From Acinetobacter guillouiae CIP 63.46 (GTDB lineage: Bacteria; Pseudomonadota; Gammaproteobacteria; Pseudomonadales; Moraxellaceae), in assembly GCF_000368145.1 (NCBI RefSeq), contig NZ_KB849283.1:1266324-1330323 (forward strand): a DNA stretch of 64,000 nucleotides, given 5' to 3'. The notes beneath the pieces were generated by a model. The model did no database searches and had not been told where the DNA came from. It saw only the letters and a list, made by a program, of their open reading frames with translations. This document shows positions 25,287 through 35,664 of this stretch, in pieces. The stretch's first letter is position 1. Every line of letters begins with the position of its first letter. The position numbers and the translations under genes were made by a program.

Positions 25287-25507
25287 GCATTTCATCAAGA
25301 CTTGAGAAAGCATATTTAAAATAAAATGATGAGATAAAATTAAGTCTATTTATTTAAAAGTATAAATATATACCCACAAAGTAATAGAAAATTACATATA
25401 AAAATAACAATCATTTTATTTATTCAGGACCTGTATATCGATAAATCTACTGTTTTTAGAAAACATCTAAAAGCATTTATTTCCCAACACTCTATTTCTC
25501 AACAATA

Positions 25508-27997
25508 ATGAAAAGGATATTTCAATTGAAAAAAAGCCCCTCAAATAATCAACTGAGCGATAAACACCACTTAATCAAATTAGGTGTTTTAAGTTGTTTA
25601 TTACTTGCAGGATGTAGTTCATCCTCTCGTTTAGAATCAAACCCAGTGCAAAAACAGGTCACGATTCAACGTGACAATTTTGGCACACCGCATGTCTATG
25701 CCAAGGATACTTATGGTCTTTTTTATGGCTATGCTTATGCAGTCGCAACTGATCGTTTATTTCAAATGGAAATGTCAAAACGTACAGGTTTAGGCACTGT
25801 TGCTGAAGTGCTCGGTCCCGATTATCTACAATATGATATTGCAACCCATAGTCGCTTTAATCCTGAACAGATTAAACAACAAATTGCCCGACTTTCTCCT
25901 GAAGATCGTGCCATTTTCGATGGCTATGCCGCTGGTTTTAATAAGCGTGTCCAAGAGGTCTTAGCCAATCCGGAGCTGTTGCCTAAAGAATTTATTGATT
26001 ATGACTTTAAACCATCGACATGGCAGCAAGAAGATATCGCAATGGTCTGGGTGGGCTTAATTCTCAATCGCTTTTTTTCAGCCAGTTTAGAAGTCTCAAA
26101 CTTAGATTTACTGACTCAACTACAAAAAGAAAAAGGTCAAGAAACAGGATTAAAAGTTTATCAGCAATTACGTTGGCTAGATGATCCGAGTGCTCCTACA
26201 ATTATTCAATCTAAAGCAAAACCACAAGTTTCAGCACATCAGCAACACATGTTAAAAGGTATAGCGCCTATCTCAGACCAAGCAGCCAAAAACTATTTAG
26301 CTCAAGCGCGTATTGCATTGGGTAAAAGTGTGGTTGATGGCGTCCCTACAGCCAGTAATGCCTGGGTGGTCAAAGGAGATAAAACGGTAGAAGGCCAAAC
26401 GGTTTTATATAATGGCCCTCAACAAGGCTGGTACACGCCTGCCATTACTTATGCGGTTGGGTTACATGGTGCTGGCTATAATCTCACCGGGATTACCCCC
26501 GTCGGTCTACCTGCAATTCTATTTGGAACCAATGGAAAAATTGCTTGGGGTTCAACTGTCGGTTCGCTTGATACCAATGACGTCTATCAACTCAGCTTAA
26601 ATCCGAGTAATTCAAAACAGTACCGCTATCAAGGCAGTTATATTCCCTTTGAACATCAACAGATCAAAATTAAAGTCCGTAATCAACCAGACCATGTTTT
26701 AGATGTGTATCAAAGTAAACAGGGCTTTGTCAGCACATGGGATGAAAAAAATCATACCGCCTATGCACAAAAACGTAGCTGGGAAGGTGTAGAGATTGAA
26801 ACATTACTGGGCTGGGCCAATGCAGCAAAAGCGAGCAACTGGCAAGAATTCCTAGATCAAGCCAAACGTGTCGCGGCTTCGATTACGTGGTTTTATGCCG
26901 ATACCCAAAATAATATTGGTGTCGCTGCATTGGGGCGTTTACCGATCCGCCCTGAAAACCAGCATATTCAACTGCCTGCTCAAGGTGATGGCTCAATGGA
27001 ATGGCAGGGTTTCTATGATTTCTCACATAATCCCAAAGCCTATAACCCTGAAAAAGGCTATATTAGCAGTTGGAACAATAAAGCTTATGCGGATTTACGT
27101 TCCGATTCCTCCAACTTCTCTCATGTTGACCGTGTCAATGAACTGATTGAACCCCTAGAAAGTAAAGCAAAATTAAGCCAACAAGACATTTGGGATATCA
27201 ATAAAATGGGCGCTTGGTCGGATCTGAATGCGCGTTATTTTATTCCCTATATGGTCAAAGCTGCGCAAAGCCCAAACGCATCACCTCTGGCAAAGAAAGT
27301 TGCCCCAATATTGGCGGGTTGGGACTTCAAACTTCGTCCTGACAGTGAGGCTAAATTCTATCAAGGCGCAGCACCTGTCATTATGCGTACATGGCTCAAT
27401 CAAATGATTGAATTGGTGCTTAAACCGAATCTATCTGAAAATATTTATGCACGTTACACAGATACCCTTTACCCAGTAAATAATGACCCACGAAGTACAC
27501 AACCGGCCAATGCATCCAAACTTATCTGGAATGCACTGCAAGGCAAACAAGCCAGTGTTGCTCAAACCGTTGATTTCTTAAAAGGACAATCAGCAGATGA
27601 TGTGGTGTTAACTGCCTTGGAAAACACCTTAATTCAGCTTTCAAAACAATATCATTCAGACCAACCCAATGATTGGAAAATTCCTGTTGCCACAATGGGA
27701 TTCTCCAACAAAAACTCAGTGGGTATTCCATGGGCTGATCAGGCGCATCAACAACAGCTGAGCACCTATGGGAATACAGGGAGTGCAACCTTTAGAGTGG
27801 TACTCAATCCCAATCAAGTCGGCATGTGTTCAATTCTTGCACCTGGTCAAAGTGGATTTATTCATCGCAATGGAAAGACCGATGCACACTTTGCCGATCA
27901 GCTCCCATTATTTGAAAACTATCAATGTAAGGATGATGCGGTAAGCCAAAAGCAAATTGATCAAGCAACACAACAAAGTATGACTTTAACTTATTAA
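25508..27997 (+). CDS. Penicillin-amidase/acyl-homoserine-lactone acylase family lipoprotein
   Basis: An 829-residue Ntn-hydrolase precursor. The N-terminus has a lipoprotein signal (GVLSCLLLAGC, lipobox Cys near residue 36). The alpha-chain region (about 50-240) carries RDNFGTPHVYAKDTYGLFYG. The self-cleavage and nucleophile serine is S283 in GVPTASNAWVV, which would become the first residue of the beta chain. Members hydrolyse amide-linked acyl groups of penicillins, acyl-homoserine lactones or related amides in the periplasm. It is a single gene between the cat terminator and its own hairpin. The substrate cannot be told from sequence; quorum quenching is one option. Confidence 0.85.
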   Translation: MKRIFQLKKSPSNNQLSDKHHLIKLGVLSCLLLAGCSSSSRLESNPVQKQVTIQRDNFGTPHVYAKDTYGLFYGYAYAVATDRLFQMEMSKRTGLGTVAEVLGPDYLQYDIATHSRFNPEQIKQQIARLSPEDRAIFDGYAAGFNKRVQEVLANPELLPKEFIDYDFKPSTWQQEDIAMVWVGLILNRFFSASLEVSNLDLLTQLQKEKGQETGLKVYQQLRWLDDPSAPTIIQSKAKPQVSAHQQHMLKGIAPISDQAAKNYLAQARIALGKSVVDGVPTASNAWVVKGDKTVEGQTVLYNGPQQGWYTPAITYAVGLHGAGYNLTGITPVGLPAILFGTNGKIAWGSTVGSLDTNDVYQLSLNPSNSKQYRYQGSYIPFEHQQIKIKVRNQPDHVLDVYQSKQGFVSTWDEKNHTAYAQKRSWEGVEIETLLGWANAAKASNWQEFLDQAKRVAASITWFYADTQNNIGVAALGRLPIRPENQHIQLPAQGDGSMEWQGFYDFSHNPKAYNPEKGYISSWNNKAYADLRSDSSNFSHVDRVNELIEPLESKAKLSQQDIWDINKMGAWSDLNARYFIPYMVKAAQSPNASPLAKKVAPILAGWDFKLRPDSEAKFYQGAAPVIMRTWLNQMIELVLKPNLSENIYARYTDTLYPVNNDPRSTQPANASKLIWNALQGKQASVAQTVDFLKGQSADDVVLTALENTLIQLSKQYHSDQPNDWKIPVATMGFSNKNSVGIPWADQAHQQQLSTYGNTGSATFRVVLNPNQVGMCSILAPGQSGFIHRNGKTDAHFADQLPLFENYQCKDDAVSQKQIDQATQQSMTLTY

Positions 27998-28009
27998 TTT
28001 TTACTCGAA

Positions 28010-28048
28010 ACAGCCCAATATATAGATATATTGGGCTGTTTAAATTTT
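28010..28048 (+). terminator. Terminator after the acylase gene
   Basis: ACAGCCCAATATAT and ATATATTGGGCTGT form a perfect 14-bp stem with a minimal AG loop, followed by TTAAATTTT. It probably also serves the convergent feaB gene. Confidence 0.8.
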
Positions 28049-28172
28049 AAAGCTTGTTCAACTTATATATTTTCAGAACTTATCAAGCCTATATTCGCAA
28101 TCAGTAGATCACTGGAAGCGATATCACTCTTTTTAGACTGTGCTACCTACTTTTAAATATCTATGTACATTT

Positions 28173-29660
28173 TTAATAGCGAATCATCACTGATTTTAAT
28201 TCAGTGAAATCTTCAATAAATGCATCTGAAAACTCTCGACCAGTTCCTGAAGCTTTCACACCACCAAATGGAACCGACGGATCTAAAAAAGTATGCATAT
28301 TGACCCATAAAGTACCCGCTTCAATTTTCGGTATTAAACGCAAAGCTTTGGACAAATCATTGGTCCAAATACTTGCGGTTAAACCAAATCGAGAATGATT
28401 CATCAGCTGAATGAGTTCTTCATCCGTTTCAAATGGCATTAATCCTACAATTGGACCAAAGGTCTCTTCTAAAAATAATGGATCATCAATCGCTTTTAAA
28501 GAAATTAAAGTCGGTTCGACAAAATAACCTGTTTGTTGCAAAGTATCTCCACCAGCAATAATTTGATTATTGGCTTTGGCCAAATCTAAATAATGCTTTA
28601 CTTTATCAAAGTGAGGTCGGTTAGACAGCGGACCAAACATACTGCTTTCATCCATAGCCGATCCAATTTTAAATTGAGATAATGCTTTAGAAAGCTTTGC
28701 AACAAGCTCATCATATTTTGTCTGATGCACAAAAAACCGTTCTGGCGATGCACATACTTGGCCTTGATGCACAAAAGTTGCTTGTATCAAGGTAGGTAAA
28801 ATCTCATCTATATTTGCATCAGCCAAAATGGCAATCGCATTTTTACCCCCCAACTCCAAGCTAACACGAGTTAAATCACTGCTCATCGCAAGCTTACCAA
28901 TAGCAATCCCCGTAGGTACTGAGCCTGTGAAAGAAACCTTTTTAACCAAGGGTGACTCAATCAGATATTGCCCAGTTTCGCCTTTACCCGTCACAACATT
29001 GATCACACCTGCTGGAATACCCGCTTCAATTGCTAACTCAGCTAAACGTAGCAATGACAAACTGGCAAATTCACTGGGTTTCAGCACAATGCTACAGCCT
29101 GTTGTTAAAGCTGAACCAATTTTCCAAATGCCAATCATGAGTGAAAAATTCCACGGAACAATACCCGCGACGACCCCAACAGGCTGCCTTAAGGTAAATG
29201 CGGTATATTTTTCACCTTGTGTAGAAGGAATAGAAGGTTGCATGGTTTGTCCATGAATCTTGGTGGCCCAACCAGCAAAATATCTTAAAAAAATAATAGA
29301 TTGTGCCACTTCAAGATGACGGGAAATATGAATTAATTTTCCAGTAGACAAAGACTCTAGTTGCGCAAGTTCCTCAGCATATTGCTCAATTAAATCTGCC
29401 AATTTATTTAGTTTTACACCACGTTGATACGGTGTCGTTTCAGCCCAAGCATTTTGAAAAGCATGATCTGCACTGGATACTGCATCTACAACATCTTGTT
29501 GACTAGCGATACTGATCTGAGCAATGACTTGTTCGGTAGAAGGGTTTACAATATCAACTTTATTTGAATGTTGAGCAGCAACCCACTTTCCGTCAATAAA
29601 ATGTCCATGCGCTCTATTCAAAAAAGTCTGTACGCTATCTAATATTTTGACTTCATTCAT
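28173..29660 (-). CDS. feaB: Phenylacetaldehyde dehydrogenase
   Basis: Aldehyde dehydrogenase, 495 residues, predicted to oxidise phenylacetaldehyde to phenylacetate with NAD. The cofactor region GIVPWNFSLMIGIWK, the general-base Glu in LELGGKNA and the nucleophile Cys in HQGQVCASPERF are intact. The sequence is of the FeaB/PadA/StyD type. GAGGAATAAAAATG gives a good start. It lies downstream of a porin gene and tynA on the same strand, so the operon handles 2-phenylethylamine or tyramine-type amines: TynA produces the aldehyde in the periplasm and FeaB oxidises it in the cytoplasm. No paa genes are in the window for the phenylacetate formed. Confidence 0.85.
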   Translation of the reverse strand: MNEVKILDSVQTFLNRAHGHFIDGKWVAAQHSNKVDIVNPSTEQVIAQISIASQQDVVDAVSSADHAFQNAWAETTPYQRGVKLNKLADLIEQYAEELAQLESLSTGKLIHISRHLEVAQSIIFLRYFAGWATKIHGQTMQPSIPSTQGEKYTAFTLRQPVGVVAGIVPWNFSLMIGIWKIGSALTTGCSIVLKPSEFASLSLLRLAELAIEAGIPAGVINVVTGKGETGQYLIESPLVKKVSFTGSVPTGIAIGKLAMSSDLTRVSLELGGKNAIAILADANIDEILPTLIQATFVHQGQVCASPERFFVHQTKYDELVAKLSKALSQFKIGSAMDESSMFGPLSNRPHFDKVKHYLDLAKANNQIIAGGDTLQQTGYFVEPTLISLKAIDDPLFLEETFGPIVGLMPFETDEELIQLMNHSRFGLTASIWTNDLSKALRLIPKIEAGTLWVNMHTFLDPSVPFGGVKASGTGREFSDAFIEDFTELKSVMIRY

Positions 29661-29694
29661 TTTTATTCCTCACACTTAACTTTAAAGGGCTTAA

Positions 29695-30972
29695 TTAATA
29701 GATATATTGCAAAATCAATTGAGCATATAGATTGGTCTTATCATCATAGTTCTGAGTACCGCCACTATGGATATCTTGCTTTGGTTTATACAGCCCAATG
29801 AGCGGAATAACGGTAACGTTTTTATTTACAGACCAGACCGAAAACACATCCAACTCATGTCCATCAACATTTGTTAAAGCTTTATTTACTGTTTTAAACT
29901 TATGTGCCAAAGCACCTAATATAAAATTTTCTTTTAAATTCATCATGTAAGATATTTGATGAATATCGGCATTTTTATTGAAAGGACCCGCATAGTTTCC
30001 AGCAACCTCCCCCTGAAACCATGTTCCAAATCCCACGGTATTTCCATAAAACATGGGATCATATTGGTCTGAAAAACGACTAAAGCGATAGCCTAGCGAA
30101 GGCGTATATTTTGAGGATAAAAAGTTATAGTTCAGTCCTAAATAACCTGCATTTTCTTGGTGTTCCTTTTTGTCTTGAACAACAAATTCAGATTTAATTT
30201 GTAATTCTGGTAACAGTTGATAATTCAAACGTAAAGCATAATTTTTAAGATCTTCCCGCCCTGAAATATGCTCGGCATCGTCAAGATCTAATACATTTAA
30301 GTAAGTAAATCCGATACCTTTATCATTAAGTTGATACATCAGATCAGTTACAAAGAGTTCTGATGAAAATTGTGCTTTATTATTCGATTTTAAATAGGCC
30401 AGTTTTAAGGTTGTATGATCTTGCAATTTATATTGCAGCAGACTGGTAAAATCAAAACTGCGTCGTGCCGCCAGATAATAGGCCCCTCCACGGTCTAATG
30501 CGCCATCTGCGGGTAGTTTCCCAAGGTTTAATGCATCACCAGCAATAAAAAAACCGTCCCCAATCATTATATTTTGTCGACCAATACTTAAATCATATGT
30601 GGTCAATTGATCTTTATGAGTACCATCTTTAAAACCAATGACCCATTCATTCACATCAGTTTTACGTTCTTTACCATTACTATTTTGTCCTGCATCCCCC
30701 TCTCCAAATGTGGCTGAGCTAATCCCACTCAAACCTGCATAGAGTTGGTTGTTATTCAATGTGTATTGTCCTTTTGCACCATATTTAAGATGCCCTTCTT
30801 GCCAATTTATTCTTTGCTCAGCTATGTTTTCACCGTTATAACTTTTCCCACTGCTAAAAGCACCCAAGGTGACTTCAAACATCGGTTGGATTTCTATTTC
30901 GCTTGCATAGACAGTTGAAAAAATTGAGACAAAGAGAGTCCCTCTCATCACTTGAGAAAGTAGCGTTTTCAT
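29695..30972 (-). CDS. Putative outer-membrane porin of the amine operon
   Basis: A 425-residue protein with a signal peptide (cleavage after VYAS, near residue 24) and a long series of amphipathic strands, ending NLYAQLILQYIY with a terminal aromatic. I do not recognise the exact family; the pattern fits outer-membrane channels of the alginate-export/OprD-like kind. AAGGAATTTTGTATG marks the start. It lies between tynA and feaB, with a short hairpin (31016-31035) between it and tynA. Uptake of aromatic amines or release of products is inferred from position only. Confidence 0.6.
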   Translation of the reverse strand: MKTLLSQVMRGTLFVSIFSTVYASEIEIQPMFEVTLGAFSSGKSYNGENIAEQRINWQEGHLKYGAKGQYTLNNNQLYAGLSGISSATFGEGDAGQNSNGKERKTDVNEWVIGFKDGTHKDQLTTYDLSIGRQNIMIGDGFFIAGDALNLGKLPADGALDRGGAYYLAARRSFDFTSLLQYKLQDHTTLKLAYLKSNNKAQFSSELFVTDLMYQLNDKGIGFTYLNVLDLDDAEHISGREDLKNYALRLNYQLLPELQIKSEFVVQDKKEHQENAGYLGLNYNFLSSKYTPSLGYRFSRFSDQYDPMFYGNTVGFGTWFQGEVAGNYAGPFNKNADIHQISYMMNLKENFILGALAHKFKTVNKALTNVDGHELDVFSVWSVNKNVTVIPLIGLYKPKQDIHSGGTQNYDDKTNLYAQLILQYIY

Positions 30973-31015
30973 ACAAAATTCCTTTTTGTGAACGGTCTAC
31001 AAGACGCTAAGTTTT

Positions 31016-31035
31016 GGGTAACTTATTGGTTACCC
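31016..31035 (-). promoter_or_regulatory. Hairpin between tynA and the porin gene
   Basis: GGGTAAC and GTTACCC form a 7-bp stem with a 6-base loop. It lies just past tynA and could protect the tynA RNA 3' end or reduce expression of the following genes. Confidence 0.4.
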
Positions 31036-31055
31036 ATACTTGCTGATTGGCATCT

Positions 31056-33380
31056 TTAGTGATGCTCATGCTGGGTATTTTCTTTTTCATCACCCAAGTT
31101 CAAGGTCGGTGTATTGTCAAAGAAATTCCACGGTTTGATTAAGGTATAAACCCATTCTGTTGGCATAATTGGCCATTCTTCAGCACGTGCTACATGGGTT
31201 GTTCCTGTCGTCATCCAGACCACAAGGTCTTTATTCTCAATATTGTCATTGTTACGAATAAACTGTCCTAAACCAGTATCTTGCGTTGAGCGATTTGAAT
31301 ATTTACCTTCAGGGTAGCGTTCATCAGCATTGTACTGCGTCACCCAAATTTGCTTATCCATAAAATTCAGACGTTTAAATAACCATTCATCTTTGGCAAA
31401 ATTTGCCCCCTTCGCCACAGGGTGTGTACCGCCAGCAAACGGAATCAGCTGATAAGAAACTGGGTTACCGAGTTTATTTTCCTTATTAAAGTTGGTTAGC
31501 AAACGAATAGTCGACGGATCAAACTTTTCAGCAGCGTTTTGCTCATTGCTAATCACCTGACTGTCAATTTGCATCGTACTTGTACGAACACCACCTCTGT
31601 CATTTACCTTCACGACAGGGTCCATATGCATAAAACTATTATTTTCCCCATCGACATCCAGATCTAAACGGAAGTTATAGATATGTTGATGCGTGGTACC
31701 AACAATATTATGGTCAATTAACGTGCCGTATTTAGTGTCTTCTTTGGCAGTACTGTCATGCATAGTTCGCGCTTTAACCCCTTTAACAGCTTCAATTCCT
31801 GTTGCACCAGCATTAATTCCAATGACACCATTTTGAGCAAATACCCAATCAAACATGTAATCGTAGTTTCCAACCGTACTAATCCAGCGCACCACAAGCT
31901 CACGGCGGGCTTCACTTGCATCCTGATCACCAAAAATTTCTTGATGCTTATACTCAGGTCCAGCGTATCGCTCAAAAATTGCGATCGCATTTGGAATAAC
32001 TTGAGGCTGCCCTTTGTAGTCAGCAATCACGGCATCCAGTAAAACCGCATTTTCTGGCGCATCTGTACCCAGTTGAATCGATGAAGTTAGTGTTCCCATA
32101 CCATACTCACCTGAGTCTAGATAAGATTTAAAGTACCATCCCATATCTGGGTCACCATATGGAACAACCATTCCACCAAGGTTGCCCTCATACATGACTT
32201 TACGCTTTACACCCTTATCTTTATAAGTCACGGTTGAAAGCTGTAGGCCAACACGAGAATCAAGTCCAACATGGAAACACCAGTTTCCCCAATGTACAGT
32301 CTGTCCAGTAATTGTGAAGTTTTTACCTTCAGGTTCAATAATGTTCAGTGGTTTAATTTTCGGGGGTTGCGTATTTTTAGTCGCATAAGGTCGATCTGCC
32401 ATCGGAACGGGAATCATTGCCCCTTCTTCAATTTTAATAATTTTTTCTTTATCTAGATCAACCACAGCAACTAAATTTTCAATAGGATGTGCCCAATAAT
32501 TACCATCGCCTGTATCTAGATATGACACAACTTTTAAAACGTTGAGTTGTTTGTCTAAACCATCCTTACCGCCAAAATATCCAACAGTTAAAGGATTGGT
32601 AATGACCTTTTTAACATCTGTTACGCCTCGTTTACGTAAAGCTTCCTGATATTCTTTGCTTGACTCAATCACACGCTGGACTGTCTCGAAGTTATCTAGC
32701 AGGATCATTCCATGTGTATCTTTTAATACATTCCATTTTGTAACTTGCTGAGTATGAAGGTTCACCTCACCTTCAATCGCTTGATTACCTTTTAATAAAA
32801 TAAAAGATGCTATGCGGTCTTCTTTATAGTCTTTGTGGTTAATAAAATAATCCCACACTTTGGCTTTTTCAGGTTCTTTCAGCTTTAACTCGGCAAAACG
32901 CATATTTTTATAGGCATATTTTGAGCGATTAATGCTCTCAAATGTTTTTTTGATTTCTTCTGTATTTAAACTATTGAGTGGGTGAAACGTGTTTTCAATT
33001 TTAAATGTTTGATCTAATCCAGACTGAAATACTTCATTGAAAAAGTCTTTGCCAATTACAGGCTTACCCTCTTTAATAATTAATGGCACACTTAACTTTA
33101 ACGACTTACCATTGACTAAAACCTGATCTGAATTTGGTTTAGCTCTCACCACTATAGAGCCTTTGCTGATCATATATGTATTGGTAAAATCATCTTTTAC
33201 AACTTTAGCGCCTTGCTCGCTCATATTTTGATATAAAGGGACTAATTCTGCCTGTCCACCATGCGCATAAGCTTGTGTGTTCAGCCCCCAAAAGCTTGCA
33301 GCTATAGATAAGTTAAGCGCCAATATTTTTTGTATATCATTGAATAATCGTTGTTTACGCATCAGTTTCATCCTTTTCAT
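31056..33380 (-). CDS. tynA: Copper-containing primary amine oxidase
   Basis: A 774-residue quinoprotein amine oxidase that deaminates phenylethylamine, tyramine and similar amines to aldehydes with release of ammonia and H2O2 in the periplasm. It has a signal peptide (cleavage after QAYA, near residue 39), N-terminal D1-D3 domains and the large catalytic barrel. The topaquinone precursor is Y506 in TVGNYDYMF. Copper ligands are the His pair in THQHIYNF and a later His in TTGTTHVARAE. The N-terminal copper amine oxidase domain (ELVPLYQNMSEQGAKVV) is as in E. coli TynA. It is the first gene of the tynA-porin-feaB operon, downstream of feaR. Confidence 0.93.
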   Translation of the reverse strand: MKRMKLMRKQRLFNDIQKILALNLSIAASFWGLNTQAYAHGGQAELVPLYQNMSEQGAKVVKDDFTNTYMISKGSIVVRAKPNSDQVLVNGKSLKLSVPLIIKEGKPVIGKDFFNEVFQSGLDQTFKIENTFHPLNSLNTEEIKKTFESINRSKYAYKNMRFAELKLKEPEKAKVWDYFINHKDYKEDRIASFILLKGNQAIEGEVNLHTQQVTKWNVLKDTHGMILLDNFETVQRVIESSKEYQEALRKRGVTDVKKVITNPLTVGYFGGKDGLDKQLNVLKVVSYLDTGDGNYWAHPIENLVAVVDLDKEKIIKIEEGAMIPVPMADRPYATKNTQPPKIKPLNIIEPEGKNFTITGQTVHWGNWCFHVGLDSRVGLQLSTVTYKDKGVKRKVMYEGNLGGMVVPYGDPDMGWYFKSYLDSGEYGMGTLTSSIQLGTDAPENAVLLDAVIADYKGQPQVIPNAIAIFERYAGPEYKHQEIFGDQDASEARRELVVRWISTVGNYDYMFDWVFAQNGVIGINAGATGIEAVKGVKARTMHDSTAKEDTKYGTLIDHNIVGTTHQHIYNFRLDLDVDGENNSFMHMDPVVKVNDRGGVRTSTMQIDSQVISNEQNAAEKFDPSTIRLLTNFNKENKLGNPVSYQLIPFAGGTHPVAKGANFAKDEWLFKRLNFMDKQIWVTQYNADERYPEGKYSNRSTQDTGLGQFIRNNDNIENKDLVVWMTTGTTHVARAEEWPIMPTEWVYTLIKPWNFFDNTPTLNLGDEKENTQHEHH

Positions 33381-33390
33381 CTATCCCTAA

Positions 33391-33409
33391 ACTATCTAAG
33401 ATAGATAGT
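33391..33409. promoter_or_regulatory. Inverted repeat in the tynA leader
   Basis: ACTATCTA-AGA-TAGATAGT, 8-bp perfect arms, lies 11-29 bp upstream of the tynA ATG. It may be an operator or a leader hairpin. Confidence 0.4.
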
Positions 33410-33518
33410 TAAATGCACGTTCCTATGTGTGAAATTCGTGAGATAAACTGAATATTTTTAAGTTTATTCAGTCGTTCCTAACTGTTCTCATCGATTTAAT
33501 TTCAACACACTTGCATGG

Positions 33519-33562
33519 GGCTAGCTTGTTCAGGAATGACCTCGAACTTGTCTAGAAGTGAC
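33519..33562 (-). promoter_or_regulatory. Tandem 22-bp direct repeat, probable FeaR (AraC-type) site upstream of tynA
   Basis: On the minus strand GTCACTTCTAGACAAGTTCG and GTCATTCCTGAACAAGCTAG lie directly next to each other with a 22-bp period and share 15 of 20 bases. AraC-family activators bind such direct repeats about two helical turns apart. The pair lies about 140-180 bp upstream of tynA and just past feaR. Confidence 0.55.
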
Positions 33563-33580
33563 ATCAAAAAAACAAAAGAC

Positions 33581-34495
33581 TTAAGTCAAGACATGCTCTC
33601 TAAATTCTTTAGGAGAGACACCATAATTCTTTTTAAAGATTTTTGAAAAATGCGCGCCATCCCAAAATCCCCATTTCAAGGCAATTTGGGTAATCGAGCT
33701 TTGCTTATTTTTTTTATCAAGCAAATCTGCTTTAATTTTTTCTAAGCGTTTGAGCTGTATATACTTGTTAATCGATAAATTTTCTTGAAGAAATAATCGA
33801 TAAAGATGCCGTAACGATACACCAATATGCTCAGCAATCAGCTTAGGTGTCAGATCTGGTTTGGCTAAACTTTCAATAATATAGCGCTCTGCTTTTTCCA
33901 TAAGATTATTTGAATCATGCATATTTTTATAATTAATTGTCGGCTTGATTAAAGCAATCAAGGCATCTTCAAAAGCATTGCCATCTTCAGTTGCATACCA
34001 AAGTTTAATGTTTTCAGCAGACATATTTTTCATAATATTTTTAAGTAAAAAACCACTCATATTTTGCGTAATGAGTTTGCCAAAATATTCAGAACTAATA
34101 TTTTCTTTCAACAATTTTTCCCGCGACAGATGCACAGAAATTTGACTGACTAAGCCTTGTGGAAACATAGAAATTGTTTCAACTGGGTCGAGTAATACAA
34201 TATCGCCCTCATTGAGACTCAAGGTTTCATTTTTATAGTTCAACTGTATTTTGCCCGAATACTGCAAAATCAAAAAACAAAAACGATTATTTACTCGATC
34301 GATTTCATCCGCTTTTCGGACAATTTTGTTTGCATTATTTTTAATAAAAGCGATCTCAGTATCGCCCAATAAAAAACATTCGACTTCGCCAATGAACAAA
34401 TCACGTGTACCATCAAAATCTGTTTCAAAATTACCGCAAACATTTTTGATATTACGCGTCCAAGTTATTAGTGCATCACGTACATATTGGTTCAT
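33581..34495 (-). CDS. feaR: AraC-family regulator of amine catabolism
   Basis: A 304-residue regulator. The N-terminal cupin-like ligand-binding domain (about 40-170) contains NEGDIVLLDPVETISMFPQG. The C-terminal AraC DNA-binding domain (about 205-304) has SLAKPDLTPKLIAEHIGVSLRHLYRLF and the second HTH ITQIALKWGFWDGAHFSKIFK. AAGGAAGTGAGCGG precedes the ATG. It stands directly upstream of tynA in the same direction, so FeaR is the natural name. It should activate tynA-porin-feaB, probably through the direct repeats at 33519-33562. Confidence 0.8.
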   Translation of the reverse strand: MNQYVRDALITWTRNIKNVCGNFETDFDGTRDLFIGEVECFLLGDTEIAFIKNNANKIVRKADEIDRVNNRFCFLILQYSGKIQLNYKNETLSLNEGDIVLLDPVETISMFPQGLVSQISVHLSREKLLKENISSEYFGKLITQNMSGFLLKNIMKNMSAENIKLWYATEDGNAFEDALIALIKPTINYKNMHDSNNLMEKAERYIIESLAKPDLTPKLIAEHIGVSLRHLYRLFLQENLSINKYIQLKRLEKIKADLLDKKNKQSSITQIALKWGFWDGAHFSKIFKKNYGVSPKEFREHVLT

Positions 34496-34600
34496 CCGCT
34501 CACTTCCTTGTTTTACGGTTTAAACTGTTCAAAAATCGATATTAAATATACTTCTCGCTCATAAATTCTTTTGTTTATTATATAAATAGCGAATAGTCTA

Positions 34601-34631
34601 AAGCTGATAGACCCTTACAACCTATCAGCTT
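34601..34631 (-). terminator. Terminator of the iac operon
   Basis: AAGCTGATAG and CTATCAGCTT pair over an 11-base loop, just after the iacG stop. On the minus strand TTTAGAC follows, so the T-run is short. Confidence 0.6.
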
Positions 34632-34639
34632 GTTAAGCC

Positions 34640-35614
<975 letters not shown>

Positions 35615-35664
35615 TTATCCTATTTAGCTCGGTATCTGAAATTGCTTAGTCCTGTTAAAAGCAA

